Source: Micavibrio sp. (lineage in GTDB: Bacteria; Pseudomonadota; Alphaproteobacteria; Micavibrionales; Micavibrionaceae). Taken from it: a stretch of DNA of 64,000 nt. The DNA is taken from contig JAPJQV010000003.1 of the NCBI GenBank assembly GCA_030824965.1, positions 1 to 64,000 on the forward strand, given 5' to 3'. Shown piece after piece: positions 43,607 through 52,853 of this stretch. The notes beneath the pieces are model-generated. The model was not told the DNA's origin. It saw only the letters and a list, made by a program, of their open reading frames with translations, and searched no databases. The first letter of the stretch is position 1. Every line of letters starts with the position of its first letter. Made by a program: the position numbers and the translations under genes.

Positions 43607-43765
43607 ATGCCTGTTTCGACGATATTACTTATTGTTCTCATTATTCTGCTGATCGGTGCCTTGCCCTCCTGGCCGCATAGCCGTAACTGGGGATATGTAC
43701 CGAGCGGCGGTTTGGGTCTAGTCGCTCTTATAATCATCATTCTTCTTCTGTTGGGCCGCATCTGA
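43607..43765 (+). CDS. DUF3309 family small membrane protein
   Basis: This 52-residue protein consists of a hydrophobic N-terminal helix, a central conserved LPSWPHSRNWGYVPSGG and a second hydrophobic helix, matching the DUF3309 pattern. The function is unknown; such genes are common in alphaproteobacteria and often stress-associated. AAAGGA lies eight bases before the ATG. The esterase gene follows after 13 bp, so the two are probably co-transcribed. Confidence 0.9.
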   Translation: MPVSTILLIVLIILLIGALPSWPHSRNWGYVPSGGLGLVALIIIILLLLGRI

Positions 43766-43778
43766 AAAGGATTTTAAC

Positions 43779-44915
43779 ATGAATAATTTTCGCAATGCCC
43801 TGCTTCTGTCTGCTTGCGCGGGCATTCTGCTTGGTGCGGCATCAGTAGCCGTAAACGCAGATTCGATGAGCAGCTCTCCCGCCATTCAGGATCTTTCGTC
43901 TGACAGCAACACGATGAAGCGCGCAGACCGTGATATGAAGAAGGTACTCGAAGCCTTGGCTTCGCTTGGCGGTAAGCCGATTGAGACTCTTACACCCGAG
44001 GAATCGCGCAAGCAGCCCACACCAACGGATGCGGTACGAAAAATCCTGAAGGAAAAGGGTACGAGCCTCGAGGAAGTGAATCTCAAACTGGGCGTGATAA
44101 CAAAAGATGTAAAATATAAAGCGGCCAAGGGAGAACAAAAAGCACGCATCTACATGCCCGTAGAAAAATCAGATAAGCCTTTGCCAATAATTGTCTATTA
44201 TCATGGTGGCGGCTTTGTAATTGCCGATATTGATGTATATGACGGCGCGCCACGAAATATTTCAAAACTAGCCAACGCCATCGTAATCTCTCCTGAGTAC
44301 CGGCATGCACCGGAGAATAAATTCCCGGCAGCTCATGATGACGCTTTCGCAGCCTATAAATGGGTCGTTGAGAATGCTTCATTATGGGGAGGTGATGCAG
44401 AAAATATTGCGGTAATGGGAGAGAGCGCCGGCGGAAATCTTGCTGCTAATGTCGCTATCATGGCGCGCGACAAGAAGCTAAAAATCCCCGTTTATATGGC
44501 GCTGATTTATCCGGTCGCCGGAAACGATATGAACACCGAATCTTACCGTGAAAATCAAAATGCTAAACCGTTGAATAAGGCAATGATGGAATGGTTTGTT
44601 AAAAACACGATTAAGGCCGATAAAGATAAAAACGACACGCGCATTAATCTGGTTGCCGCCGATCTTTCAAATCTTCCTCCCGCAACTGTTGTAACGGCGG
44701 AAATAGATCCGCTGCGCTCCGAAGGCAAACTTCTGGCTGAAAAGCTCGAGCAAGCCGGCGGTAGAGTCAATTACAAAAATTACGAAGGTGTAACTCATGA
44801 GTTTTTCGGTATGGGCGCGGTCGTAGGCGAATCCATGGCGGCAATGAAAGTTGTGGCCAAAGATTTTAGGGATGCTTTCGATGCCGGATCGGAAAAGAAA
44901 CAGACAAGAAAATAA
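43779..44915 (+). CDS. Secreted alpha/beta hydrolase (HSL-type esterase)
   Basis: The 378-residue protein has a Sec signal peptide cleaved after VNA (about residue 27) and an ~80-residue polar segment before the hydrolase domain. The hormone-sensitive-lipase family motifs are all present: oxyanion motif YHGGGF, nucleophile MGESAGG, catalytic Asp in EIDPLRSEG and His in THEFFG. It should hydrolyse acyl esters in the periplasm or outside. It is transcribed with the DUF3309 gene and followed by a weak terminator. Confidence 0.92.
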   Translation: MNNFRNALLLSACAGILLGAASVAVNADSMSSSPAIQDLSSDSNTMKRADRDMKKVLEALASLGGKPIETLTPEESRKQPTPTDAVRKILKEKGTSLEEVNLKLGVITKDVKYKAAKGEQKARIYMPVEKSDKPLPIIVYYHGGGFVIADIDVYDGAPRNISKLANAIVISPEYRHAPENKFPAAHDDAFAAYKWVVENASLWGGDAENIAVMGESAGGNLAANVAIMARDKKLKIPVYMALIYPVAGNDMNTESYRENQNAKPLNKAMMEWFVKNTIKADKDKNDTRINLVAADLSNLPPATVVTAEIDPLRSEGKLLAEKLEQAGGRVNYKNYEGVTHEFFGMGAVVGESMAAMKVVAKDFRDAFDAGSEKKQTRK

Positions 44916-44937
44916 CGCTTCTTTCTCAAAACAGCCT

Positions 44938-44962
44938 CCGTCCTTAAAGAACGGTCTTTTTT
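44938..44962 (+). terminator. Probable terminator after esterase gene
   Basis: CCGTCCT and AGAACGG (44938-44954) form a 7-bp stem with one mismatch, followed by TCTTTTTT. It lies just after the esterase stop codon. Confidence 0.5.
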
Positions 44963-45064
44963 CTGGATTGACGCCCGCAACATAACGGATCAAGAATATA
45001 TCCATGCTTGCACCGAGCGCTATAATCGGCACAAACAAGGCGGGTTCGATTTTTGGAGTCAAAT

Positions 45065-45403
45065 ATGAGTTTTAGAGTTCTATCATTGGCTGTCTTGGCT
45101 CTTGCATCCTGCAGCGCAGTTATTCCTTCTTACGACAACTGGATGGGAAGCTGGACCGGTCCTGAAGGGACATCTCTCACGTTGACAGACATGGGGCGAG
45201 AAGAATATCAGATCGTAATAAAGGATCTTGACGGTTCCAGATATTTCAAAGGTCATGCCACGGATAAGGGAATTGCGTTTATGCGGGACGGTAAAAACGA
45301 AATCATTCGCCACGGCTCCGGCACTGATACCGGGATGAAATGGCTTCTCGATAAAAAAAGCTGCCTGTTAGTCAAGGTGGGCGAAGGTTTCTGCCGCAGC
45401 TGA
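45065..45403 (+). CDS. Small predicted lipoprotein
   Basis: The 112-residue product has a lipoprotein signal with lipobox LASC. It is followed by a small beta-rich domain with WMGSWTGPEGTSL, YFKGHATDKG and a Cys pair near the C-terminus (KKSCLLVKVGEGFC). The start is ATG 45065, since GGAG lies six bases upstream. I do not recognise the family; the layout suggests a small lipocalin-like or copper-resistance-like beta domain, but this is a guess. rluB follows after 43 bp. Confidence 0.8.
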   Translation: MSFRVLSLAVLALASCSAVIPSYDNWMGSWTGPEGTSLTLTDMGREEYQIVIKDLDGSRYFKGHATDKGIAFMRDGKNEIIRHGSGTDTGMKWLLDKKSCLLVKVGEGFCRS

Positions 45404-45446
45404 TTATTGACATGACTTTTGCCACGTTTTTTGGCAAGGTCCGGTC

Positions 45447-46208
45447 ATGCGCCTGAATGTATTCTTACAAAGAGCCGGAATTGGCAGTCGTCGTGAAGCC
45501 GAAAGACTGGTCGCTGAAGGCCGGGTTTTTGTAAACGGCGTTCAGGCCGAACCCACGACACCCGTTGAAGATACGGACGATGTATCAGTCGACGGTAAGA
45601 AAGTTACACTGGAAACGCGCCCCTTACCGCGTTTGTTCATGCTCAACAAACCGCTGGACGTGCTGGTGACGACTTATGACAGCCAGGGCCGTGATATCGT
45701 CTACGACCTCCCTTGCTTCGATCCAAAAAATCACCGCAAACCCTTGCCACGCCTGATGAATGTCGGGCGGCTCGACGTCAATAGTGAAGGCCTCCTGCTC
45801 TTTTCCTCGGACGGTCCCTTGGCACAGGCGATGATGTCGCCGCAAACGGCGTTGGAACGTATCTACCGCGTTCGTGTTCACGGACGCTTGACACCCCAGC
45901 AAATTGAAAGATTGTCCCGTGGTGTGACCGCCGGCGGCGTTACCTATCGCGGCGCAACCGTAACGGAAGAAAAAGCCCCGACCGGAAAAAACACCTGGTA
46001 TCAGATCATCCTGACCGAAGGAAAAAACCGCGAAATCCGTAAATTGATGGAGCATTTCGGCTGCGTCGTGAACCGCTTGATTAGGTTGGATTACGGCCCA
46101 TTTCACTTGGGCGATCTGGAAACGGGCAAGTTGCGTGAAATCGCCCCGCATGAAGTTCGCAACCTTATTAAAGATTTAGAAGCACGCGGTGCTAAAAATT
46201 TAAGCTGA
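45447..46208 (+). CDS. rluB: 23S rRNA pseudouridine synthase, RluB type
   Basis: RluB isomerises U2605 of 23S rRNA. The 253-residue protein has an N-terminal S4 domain (LNVFLQRAGIGSRREAERLV) and a catalytic domain with MNVGRLDVNSEGLLLFS (catalytic Asp). The C-terminal motif is EGKNREIRKLMEHFGCVVNRLIR. This combination is the RluB pattern. It differs from the RsuA-type enzyme at 29422-30144, so the window holds two members of the family. Confidence 0.93.
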   Translation: MRLNVFLQRAGIGSRREAERLVAEGRVFVNGVQAEPTTPVEDTDDVSVDGKKVTLETRPLPRLFMLNKPLDVLVTTYDSQGRDIVYDLPCFDPKNHRKPLPRLMNVGRLDVNSEGLLLFSSDGPLAQAMMSPQTALERIYRVRVHGRLTPQQIERLSRGVTAGGVTYRGATVTEEKAPTGKNTWYQIILTEGKNREIRKLMEHFGCVVNRLIRLDYGPFHLGDLETGKLREIAPHEVRNLIKDLEARGAKNLS

Positions 46209-46217
46209 CTATTTGAA

Positions 46218-47804
46218 ATGACATTTATGAAGAAATTTTTTGCCAGCCTGCTTCTGGTTATCCTGATGGTCGGTTGCGCCTCTTCGCAAACACGGGCGCG
46301 TCCAGACGCCACTCAATATCCACGAGACCCGTCTTTCGCCATTGAGCAAAGCGCCAAGACATCTCTGGGCGACCATTTAAAAGAATCCGTTTCAAAGAAT
46401 GAAGGTCAATCCGGATTTCATATCTATGATCGCGGCAGTCAATCTCTGATAGCGCGCCTTGCATTGGTACGACTTGCCGAGAAATCGGTCGATCTCCAGT
46501 ATTATGCAATAGCCAGCGATGCCACATCCAATCTTATGATGGAAGCTTTGATCCGAGCAGCGCAGCGCGGCGTGCGGGTTCGTCTTCTCGTCGACAGTTT
46601 TACCGTAGGCGACATGAAAGAAGCCTTACTGGCTTTCGACGGAATTCAGAATATCGAGATACGCGTGTTCAATCCGTTGATGACCCTAGACCAATCTCCT
46701 TGGGCAAAGGTGCAAACCATTTTTACTGATTTAGGCCATGCCAATAAACGCATGCATAACAAAGTTCTGATTGCCGACAATCAAATGTCGATCATGGGCG
46801 GACGAAATTTAAGCGACGAATATTTCGATGCCGATCAGGATTTCGAATTCAAGGATATTGATATCCTGACCGCCGGACCGATTACGAACAATATTTCCAA
46901 GAGCTTCGATGAATACTGGAACGACCGCAACGCTTTTCCCGTCGACATTGTGTATGAAGCCGAACATAACAAGCAAAAAACCGATCAGCTTCGGGACAAG
47001 TTAAAACAGAATTGGGATAAGCAGGTTAAAGATCCTAAGCAACGCCGCCAGTTGGCTTCCAGCCTGCCGGAAATCCTGAATGACCCCGATCTTTCCCTTA
47101 CCTGGGCCAAGGCAGAGTTGGCCGCCGACGATCCTTTGAAAATCGTGCGACCGACAGGCATCAATGAAAGTGAGCCATTAAAAGAGATTCTTTCTCTTCT
47201 CAATGGCGCAAAGGAAGAATTTATTATTATTTCCGCCTATTTCGTTCCAACCGATGAAGGCGTTGCATGGCTCGGCGGACTGGAGGATCGCGGCATAAAA
47301 GTTCGTGTGCTGACGAATTCCCTTGCCTCGACCGATGTCGTGGCCGTTCATTCCGGTTATGCGCCTTATCGCGAAGCCTTATTGAAACATGGCATCGATC
47401 TTTATGAGTTCATTCCAGTCGGCCAGAAAAAATCCCGGCAGCGTTTATTAGGTCGCTCCCAGCCACCGCGTGCAGGACTTCATTCAAAAGCCTATATCAT
47501 TGATAATCAACATGCGATTATCGGCTCATTTAATCTCGACCCGCGCTCCGTTCAACTGAATACCGAAATGGCGATTATCGTGCACAGCAAAGAACTATCA
47601 GATCAATTGCATGATATGTTCAAGAGATCGATTAAACCTGACGTCAGCTATCAATTGATGCTCGATAAATCAGGCAAGGAAATCAGATGGCAGGGAATCG
47701 AAAACGGGCAGAAAATGCGCTATACAAAAGAGCCGCATGCCGGTGTCTGGCGCAATATCCAGAATTTCTTCGTAAGCTTGCTGCCCGTGGAAGACCAGTT
47801 ATAG
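46218..47804 (+). CDS. Phospholipase D-like lipoprotein (ClsC-like cardiolipin synthase)
   Basis: The 528-residue protein has a lipoprotein signal (VGCASS) and two PLD domains with complete HKD motifs, HNKVLIAD near residue 180 and HSKAYIID near 425, each followed by the GGRN/GSFN element. This two-motif layout and the YAIASDATSNLM start match ClsC/YmdC-type enzymes, which join phosphatidylglycerol and phosphatidylethanolamine into cardiolipin. Hydrolysis of other phosphodiesters is also possible. Its stop overlaps the next gene's GTG by 1 nt. Confidence 0.9.
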   Translation: MTFMKKFFASLLLVILMVGCASSQTRARPDATQYPRDPSFAIEQSAKTSLGDHLKESVSKNEGQSGFHIYDRGSQSLIARLALVRLAEKSVDLQYYAIASDATSNLMMEALIRAAQRGVRVRLLVDSFTVGDMKEALLAFDGIQNIEIRVFNPLMTLDQSPWAKVQTIFTDLGHANKRMHNKVLIADNQMSIMGGRNLSDEYFDADQDFEFKDIDILTAGPITNNISKSFDEYWNDRNAFPVDIVYEAEHNKQKTDQLRDKLKQNWDKQVKDPKQRRQLASSLPEILNDPDLSLTWAKAELAADDPLKIVRPTGINESEPLKEILSLLNGAKEEFIIISAYFVPTDEGVAWLGGLEDRGIKVRVLTNSLASTDVVAVHSGYAPYREALLKHGIDLYEFIPVGQKKSRQRLLGRSQPPRAGLHSKAYIIDNQHAIIGSFNLDPRSVQLNTEMAIIVHSKELSDQLHDMFKRSIKPDVSYQLMLDKSGKEIRWQGIENGQKMRYTKEPHAGVWRNIQNFFVSLLPVEDQL

Positions 47805-48079
47805 TGCCGGAGATTCATTTCGATTTCGCAAAGACCGGAGAGAAAAAACATATCAAGCATGTCCTGACGATACTTGTCGATGGTGAAGAATTTGCAAAAT
47901 ACGAAACATCCAAGAAAACGGATATCAGCGTTCCGGTTTATCGTTTTTATGAAAGAATGGGTATTAAAACGAAACCAGTTTTCGATGGCGTCGATTTTCC
48001 CGACTGCAAAGCCTCGCTAGATGAGCTTCGCGAACTGACGGGACAAATGAGCGAATTTAGAATTTGGAAAAAGAAATAG
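47804..48079 (+). CDS. Hypothetical 91-residue protein coupled to the PLD gene
   Basis: I do not recognise the family. The start is taken as GTG 47804 within TAGTG at the PLD stop. A longer frame starting inside the PLD gene is unlikely, since its first 39 residues are out-of-frame PLD sequence. The protein is small, soluble and mixed alpha/beta: a strand pair (FDFAKTGEKKHIKHV, LTILVDGEEFAKYE) and a C-terminal helix. The tight overlap implies co-translation with the lipid enzyme. Confidence 0.7.
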   Translation: MPEIHFDFAKTGEKKHIKHVLTILVDGEEFAKYETSKKTDISVPVYRFYERMGIKTKPVFDGVDFPDCKASLDELRELTGQMSEFRIWKKK

Positions 48080-48129
48080 TCAGGATCTCTGATTGATATT
48101 CCAGATGCAGCTCATTAATCAAAAGAAGC

Positions 48130-49155
48130 TTATGCCTGTACAAGAGTGATTTGCGGTAAAGAATATCTAGACGCGTTAAAACCGTTCGACGTTACCTCAT
48201 TAGCAAAATAGTTACTTAATGCTTCAATCACGCAACTGGGATCATTCATTTGGTTAATCCGATTACGCACCTCTTCCGATCCAGACAAATCTTTCAGATA
48301 CCAGCCAATATGCTTTCGCGCGATGCTAATACCGCAGGCGCCATGATACTCGATTATCGAATTGTAATGGGAAATAATAATATTGGGTAATTCCGTCAAT
48401 ATCGGGTCGCCGAGATTTTTCCCTTTAAGACCCGCAATAATCTGACTGACCAGCCACGGCTTTCCAAAGGTTCCGCGTCCGATCATGACACCATCGGCGC
48501 CGGATTGAAAAAGCGCATCTTTCGCTGATTGCAACGAAGTGATGTCGCCATTCACAATTACCGGAATTTTGATGGCCTCTTTGACTTGACCGACTTTCGT
48601 CCAATCGGCATTTCCGTTATACAACTGACACCTTGTGCGCCCATGCACCGTAATCATCTGGGCACCCAATTCTTCAGCTCTCTTCGCAAGTATTGGCGCG
48701 TTGATACTACTATCATCCCAACCGAGACGCATTTTAACAGTGACTGGAATATCCACAGCCTTGACAACTGCCTCGATAATTTCGCCCGCCAGTTTTTCAT
48801 CGCGCATGAGCGCCGACCCACCCGAGCCATTGACGATTTTCTTAACCGGACAACCGAAATTTATATCGATGATCGCCGCCCCCCGATCGGCATTGATCCT
48901 GGCGGCTTCCGCCATGACGTCAGCTTCACATCCGGCGATTTGAACGACAAGCGGAAATTCCTGATCGAAATCGGACACGGCCAATTTATTTCGCCTTGCC
49001 TGTTCGACCATCGGGCGGCTGGCGATCATTTCCGAACAGACCAGACCTGCGCCGAAACTCTTTACCAAGCGGCGGAACGGCAGATCGGTGACGCCCGCCA
49101 TCGGTGCCAGAAAAACCGGATCTTCTATTTGGATTTTGCCAATCGAAATTCCCAT
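48130..49155 (-). CDS. dusB: tRNA-dihydrouridine synthase (DusB-like)
   Basis: Dus enzymes reduce uridines in the tRNA D-loop using FMN and NADPH. The 341-residue TIM-barrel protein has the FMN start motif [15 protein letters not shown], catalytic Cys in [30 protein letters not shown] and the phosphate-binding [13 protein letters not shown]. These are the DusB/NifR3 pattern. In many alphaproteobacteria it precedes ntrB-ntrC, which are absent here. It ends a two-gene minus-strand unit, 9 bp downstream of the PEP carboxylase gene. Confidence 0.92.
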   Translation of the reverse strand: MGISIGKIQIEDPVFLAPMAGVTDLPFRRLVKSFGAGLVCSEMIASRPMVEQARRNKLAVSDFDQEFPLVVQIAGCEADVMAEAARINADRGAAIIDINFGCPVKKIVNGSGGSALMRDEKLAGEIIEAVVKAVDIPVTVKMRLGWDDSSINAPILAKRAEELGAQMITVHGRTRCQLYNGNADWTKVGQVKEAIKIPVIVNGDITSLQSAKDALFQSGADGVMIGRGTFGKPWLVSQIIAGLKGKNLGDPILTELPNIIISHYNSIIEYHGACGISIARKHIGWYLKDLSGSEEVRNRINQMNDPSCVIEALSNYFANEVTSNGFNASRYSLPQITLVQA

Positions 49156-49164
49156 ATAGGATTT

Positions 49165-52104
49165 CTACAGCAAAGAAGGCGGTATTTTCAAATATTCCAT
49201 GACTTCAGCCTCGCTGAAGCTTTTCGGGCGCATTAATTTTGTTTTGCGTCCAGATTTGAACTCGTTGACAGGCTCAAGCCTTGTCCGCGTTGCCAGAATG
49301 CCAACGGGCGCATTGACCACATTCGCCGAAGCATAGAGCGCCTGCGTGATTCTGAATTCCAGTTCCGATAAAGGCTCGTCACCGCGCTTGTCGAAATGGC
49401 GCGTACGGTAACATTCGATCACGCGGGCGAATTCGGCGCCCTGGTCGCGTAAGGAAACCTGCTCGGCCAGTTCCGGCCATAAAATCCGAAGAGCATCGCC
49501 CATCCTGAAAGTCTTGGGCGCTTTCTGGCCTGAAACCATTTCAAAAGACAGCTTTTCCACTTCAAGAAAATATTCTTCCAGAAACGCCAAAGTGATCTCG
49601 GCATCGGCTTCCTCTTCTGGATTAAATGACACAGCCAGTTCCGCAACCTTTTTCGGCGCGGGACGAATCTTCCCGGTCAGTAACGGCCATGCTATATCGA
49701 AATCAGCCATAACGACCGCATTGATCGTGACGCGCGCCCCATCCCGATGGATTTTATGAGCGCGATAAAGATGATGCAAAGCCTCACCGTATTTATGCGG
49801 ATTTTCCCGCACGCGACTGCGGTTTCGCACGACTTCCATCGCTTCCAATAAACCGAGTACCGAGAAAATAGGAAGGCAGGCATGAGCGGTCAGACGTTCG
49901 CCGGATATGGCCCGCCCCTGCAAGGCTTTTGGATCTTCACCTTTCGCGTCAAACGGCGTTATCCCCGGCTCTACCGCTTTTTCACCACGTTTTGCCGGAC
50001 GCGAGGAGACGTTCCCTGCTTTCATCGCAAGCCACGGCGCGTGTATAAGAAGATGGTCGATGGCATCGCTTTTTTTAGTAAAGCGGTCAAATGCAGCCCC
50101 CGCCGTTTTCGCATAAAGCCAGGCATCACTTTGTGCATATTGTTTGTTTATGTTCTTGCCGAAACGCGGCACCGGCATTTCACCGCGGACGCCTGCCTTT
50201 GTATAGAGATTTTGCGACACGAAAGCTTCGAGCGTGCCAAGTGCTACCTTTCCCGGACAAAAAAGAATTGTCAGCTGCTCGCCCTGAATAGTCAGGGTCG
50301 ATGGCCCGCAATCGGTCACGCGCGCATCGGCGGCGGCACGCCCATGCAAAGCTGCAATTTCTGTGACGCGCCCGCCGCCCCTTTGCAGCGCATGACCGCC
50401 GCCGTTTTTGATCGAGGTTCTCACTTTTTCCAGTTCGGGATATTTACGGCGCATTTTGTCAGCCACGCGGTAAATATCGACAGCCGTTTCATACTGCATA
50501 TATTCCGCTTCACCGCGCCCGTCCTGGCGGGTCGTGTCGGATTTCGCGATCATGACAAGTAAACGTTTACGGCTGACGACATGCTGGCGGAAACTTTCAT
50601 TCTCCAATAATTCTTCCAGCGCGTTCCCAAGCCCCATCAAATCTTTAACGGATTCGGACAGGATCGTAAGATCAATACGGCTATCCTCGGTACCAATCTT
50701 ATTTCCCGTGATTTTTAATAACAGCAAGGCAGCCAGAGCATGCGCCGGATGAGTCGTTTCGGCAATGATCAGCTTATCGCACATATCCGGATTTTCACCG
50801 ACGATCTGCAAGCGTCCGAAAATACGCGCCCCCGCTTCGTCGTCTGCGGAAAGAAAATCGTCTACCCGCATTTTTTTAAATGAAGAAATAATTTTGTCAT
50901 CTATTAGCCATTTGCCAAGCAAGATTTCCATCTCATCGAGGCTGAAGCTCTTTAAATCTTCGCCATGTAAGGCTCCGAGCGTATGAACCGTCTCCATGAT
51001 CTCTATCGCATTGTGACGTATATCGATAGTTGCGAAACCAAGACCGAAACATTTCACTAGATAGGAAAAGTTGCAAATTTCCTTTTTTTCCGATGCTTCT
51101 GCGCGTTCGGATAAGGCATCTATTCTTGAGATCAGATCGCAGGAATCTTTGAACGTAAATTGGTCGATATCGGCTTTGAGTTTTTCAAATTCTTCCAAAA
51201 GGCCTTTATTGCGTAAACGCTTGATAATCTGATCACATGTTTCAAGATATCGTTGTGCGATATGCCGGCGATGGAGTTCTATGCCGTCACGCAATACTTC
51301 TGCCGTCAGGTTTGGATTTCCGTCTCCATCGCCGAGAGTCCATGCGCATGGTACGATCAAGGGCCGGTTTATCTTGACGCCTTCCTGGGTATAGCCATGC
51401 GTATAAAGCGAGTCCTCGAAAAGCTTTTTGTGATTGAGCGCCGTGTCATAGATGACGTGAAGCGTCGCCAGAATTTCCTCAGCTTCGTCAACAGGCGTTT
51501 TGCGCGCCCCGATAATTGGTGTCTTTGCCAAAATATCGAGTGCCTTATCCAGTTCTTCGCCTGTAGCTTTCTGATCGGCGATGACTTTTGCGACATTGAT
51601 CTGGGCCTTAGTGTATTCGACAGTGGTCGGATTGGTCGGATGTCCGGTCAGGCTGAACCATGCCACCGCGTTTTCATCGATGAATTTCTGCAGTTGACGG
51701 GCCGTTACGCCTTCTTCGCGAAAGCGCCGCAAAACATAGTCAAAAGATCCTGCTGTCGTAGCCTTGATTTTATTATGTGCCTGAACGACTTCCGTTGTGC
51801 CAATATTGCGCATCAATCTGGCAATGTGATTTAACTTTGCGTCATGGGAAGCGAGCTTTAGCCTTTGCTCTTCCGTCAAACCCTCCCACAACTCCAGATA
51901 TTGTTTCATCCTGTGATTCTTGATTTTGCGAGGCTCATTTGCAGGAATATCATGCAATTGCAGGGCAAGCTTACGCTCGATAAGCGTTATACCTTCCGGA
52001 TCGCTCTTGGCTGCGATCTCGCGATAACGGGATAGAATCCGGTTCTCAATATCGCCGACATAAGTGTTGGACTGGCTGGCAGAAACTCGGGCGGATTTTT
52101 TCAT
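49165..52104 (-). CDS. ppc: Divergent phosphoenolpyruvate carboxylase homologue
   Basis: The 979-residue protein aligns with PEP carboxylase over most of its length. Recalled E. coli residues retained are the catalytic His (SLTGHPTNPT, about residue 155), Arg in IDIRH, Glu in LSESVKDL, Asp in KSDTTR, one Arg in QRGGG and SRPAKR. Others differ: GGDRDGNP is LGDGDGNP, the YSDSxK Lys is Arg, and the first Arg of HGRGG is Gly. The terminal NTG is replaced by an unrelated tail of about 60 residues. Carboxylase activity is therefore uncertain. ATG 52104 is preferred over an upstream start in the gap. Confidence 0.85.
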   Translation of the reverse strand: MKKSARVSASQSNTYVGDIENRILSRYREIAAKSDPEGITLIERKLALQLHDIPANEPRKIKNHRMKQYLELWEGLTEEQRLKLASHDAKLNHIARLMRNIGTTEVVQAHNKIKATTAGSFDYVLRRFREEGVTARQLQKFIDENAVAWFSLTGHPTNPTTVEYTKAQINVAKVIADQKATGEELDKALDILAKTPIIGARKTPVDEAEEILATLHVIYDTALNHKKLFEDSLYTHGYTQEGVKINRPLIVPCAWTLGDGDGNPNLTAEVLRDGIELHRRHIAQRYLETCDQIIKRLRNKGLLEEFEKLKADIDQFTFKDSCDLISRIDALSERAEASEKKEICNFSYLVKCFGLGFATIDIRHNAIEIMETVHTLGALHGEDLKSFSLDEMEILLGKWLIDDKIISSFKKMRVDDFLSADDEAGARIFGRLQIVGENPDMCDKLIIAETTHPAHALAALLLLKITGNKIGTEDSRIDLTILSESVKDLMGLGNALEELLENESFRQHVVSRKRLLVMIAKSDTTRQDGRGEAEYMQYETAVDIYRVADKMRRKYPELEKVRTSIKNGGGHALQRGGGRVTEIAALHGRAAADARVTDCGPSTLTIQGEQLTILFCPGKVALGTLEAFVSQNLYTKAGVRGEMPVPRFGKNINKQYAQSDAWLYAKTAGAAFDRFTKKSDAIDHLLIHAPWLAMKAGNVSSRPAKRGEKAVEPGITPFDAKGEDPKALQGRAISGERLTAHACLPIFSVLGLLEAMEVVRNRSRVRENPHKYGEALHHLYRAHKIHRDGARVTINAVVMADFDIAWPLLTGKIRPAPKKVAELAVSFNPEEEADAEITLAFLEEYFLEVEKLSFEMVSGQKAPKTFRMGDALRILWPELAEQVSLRDQGAEFARVIECYRTRHFDKRGDEPLSELEFRITQALYASANVVNAPVGILATRTRLEPVNEFKSGRKTKLMRPKSFSEAEVMEYLKIPPSLL

Positions 52105-52187
52105 AAATTTTTTTCCATTTACTGATTGCCATTTATATAGCAAGTAATTCTCATTGTGAAACCTCCGCCCCCTGTTAATTTAAGCTT

Positions 52188-52709
52188 ATGATCGAAACAG
52201 ACGACGACGAAACCGGTACGACCTCTCCTTCGGTTAAGAATCTGATGACGCCGGAAGGTCATGCCGCTTTGGCGGCTGAACTAGAACAATTGACCCGCAT
52301 CGAGCGTCCGCGCATCGTCGAGATCGTATCATGGGCGGCGGGCAACGGGGACCGGTCAGAGAACGGCGATTATTTGTATAACAAGAAACGCCTGCGCGAA
52401 ATCGACCGCCGCCTCCGTTACCTCATCAAGCGCCTTGATGGCGCGGAGATTGTCGACCCGCAGCGCCAGCAAGGGCTGGATCGCGTCTTCTTTGGCGCGA
52501 CAGTTACCTACGCTCGCGAAGACGACTCAGAACTGACCGTGAAACTTGTCGGCGTCGATGAAGCGGATATGACGCAATCGAAAATCAACTGGCAATCGCC
52601 AGTAGCTTTGGCCTTGTTAAGAAAATCTGTCGGTGATACCGCCCGCGTCCGAACCGAATTCGGCGCAGAAGAGATTGAGATCGTACGAATTGAGTACTTA
52701 ACAAAATGA
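52188..52709 (+). CDS. greB: Transcription elongation factor GreB
   Basis: GreB stimulates transcript cleavage by backtracked RNA polymerase. The 173-residue protein has the N-terminal coiled coil with the acidic tip GDRSENGDYLYNKKRLREID (GreB form, with Y-L-Y) and a C-terminal FKBP-like domain ending LLRKSVGDTARV. An ~18-residue acidic N-terminal extension precedes the usual start. It is divergent from the PEP carboxylase homologue. Confidence 0.94.
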   Translation: MIETDDDETGTTSPSVKNLMTPEGHAALAAELEQLTRIERPRIVEIVSWAAGNGDRSENGDYLYNKKRLREIDRRLRYLIKRLDGAEIVDPQRQQGLDRVFFGATVTYAREDDSELTVKLVGVDEADMTQSKINWQSPVALALLRKSVGDTARVRTEFGAEEIEIVRIEYLTK

Positions 52710-52853
52710 TATATGAATAGCAGCAGCGAAAACTAATGGAATTTTATTCCTGCAATCATGCTTCTGAAGGCCCTGTATTGGGTCAGTATCGAAGTTGCTC
52801 AAAACATTTATTCAAGATATAACTTTAAGAACCAATAGCTGAACGCAAATCTA

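Noticed and set aside
49882..50562. 226-codon plus-strand open frame opposite the PEP carboxylase homologue
   Set aside because: It is antisense to a conserved gene, with Cys/Arg/Phe-rich shadow composition.
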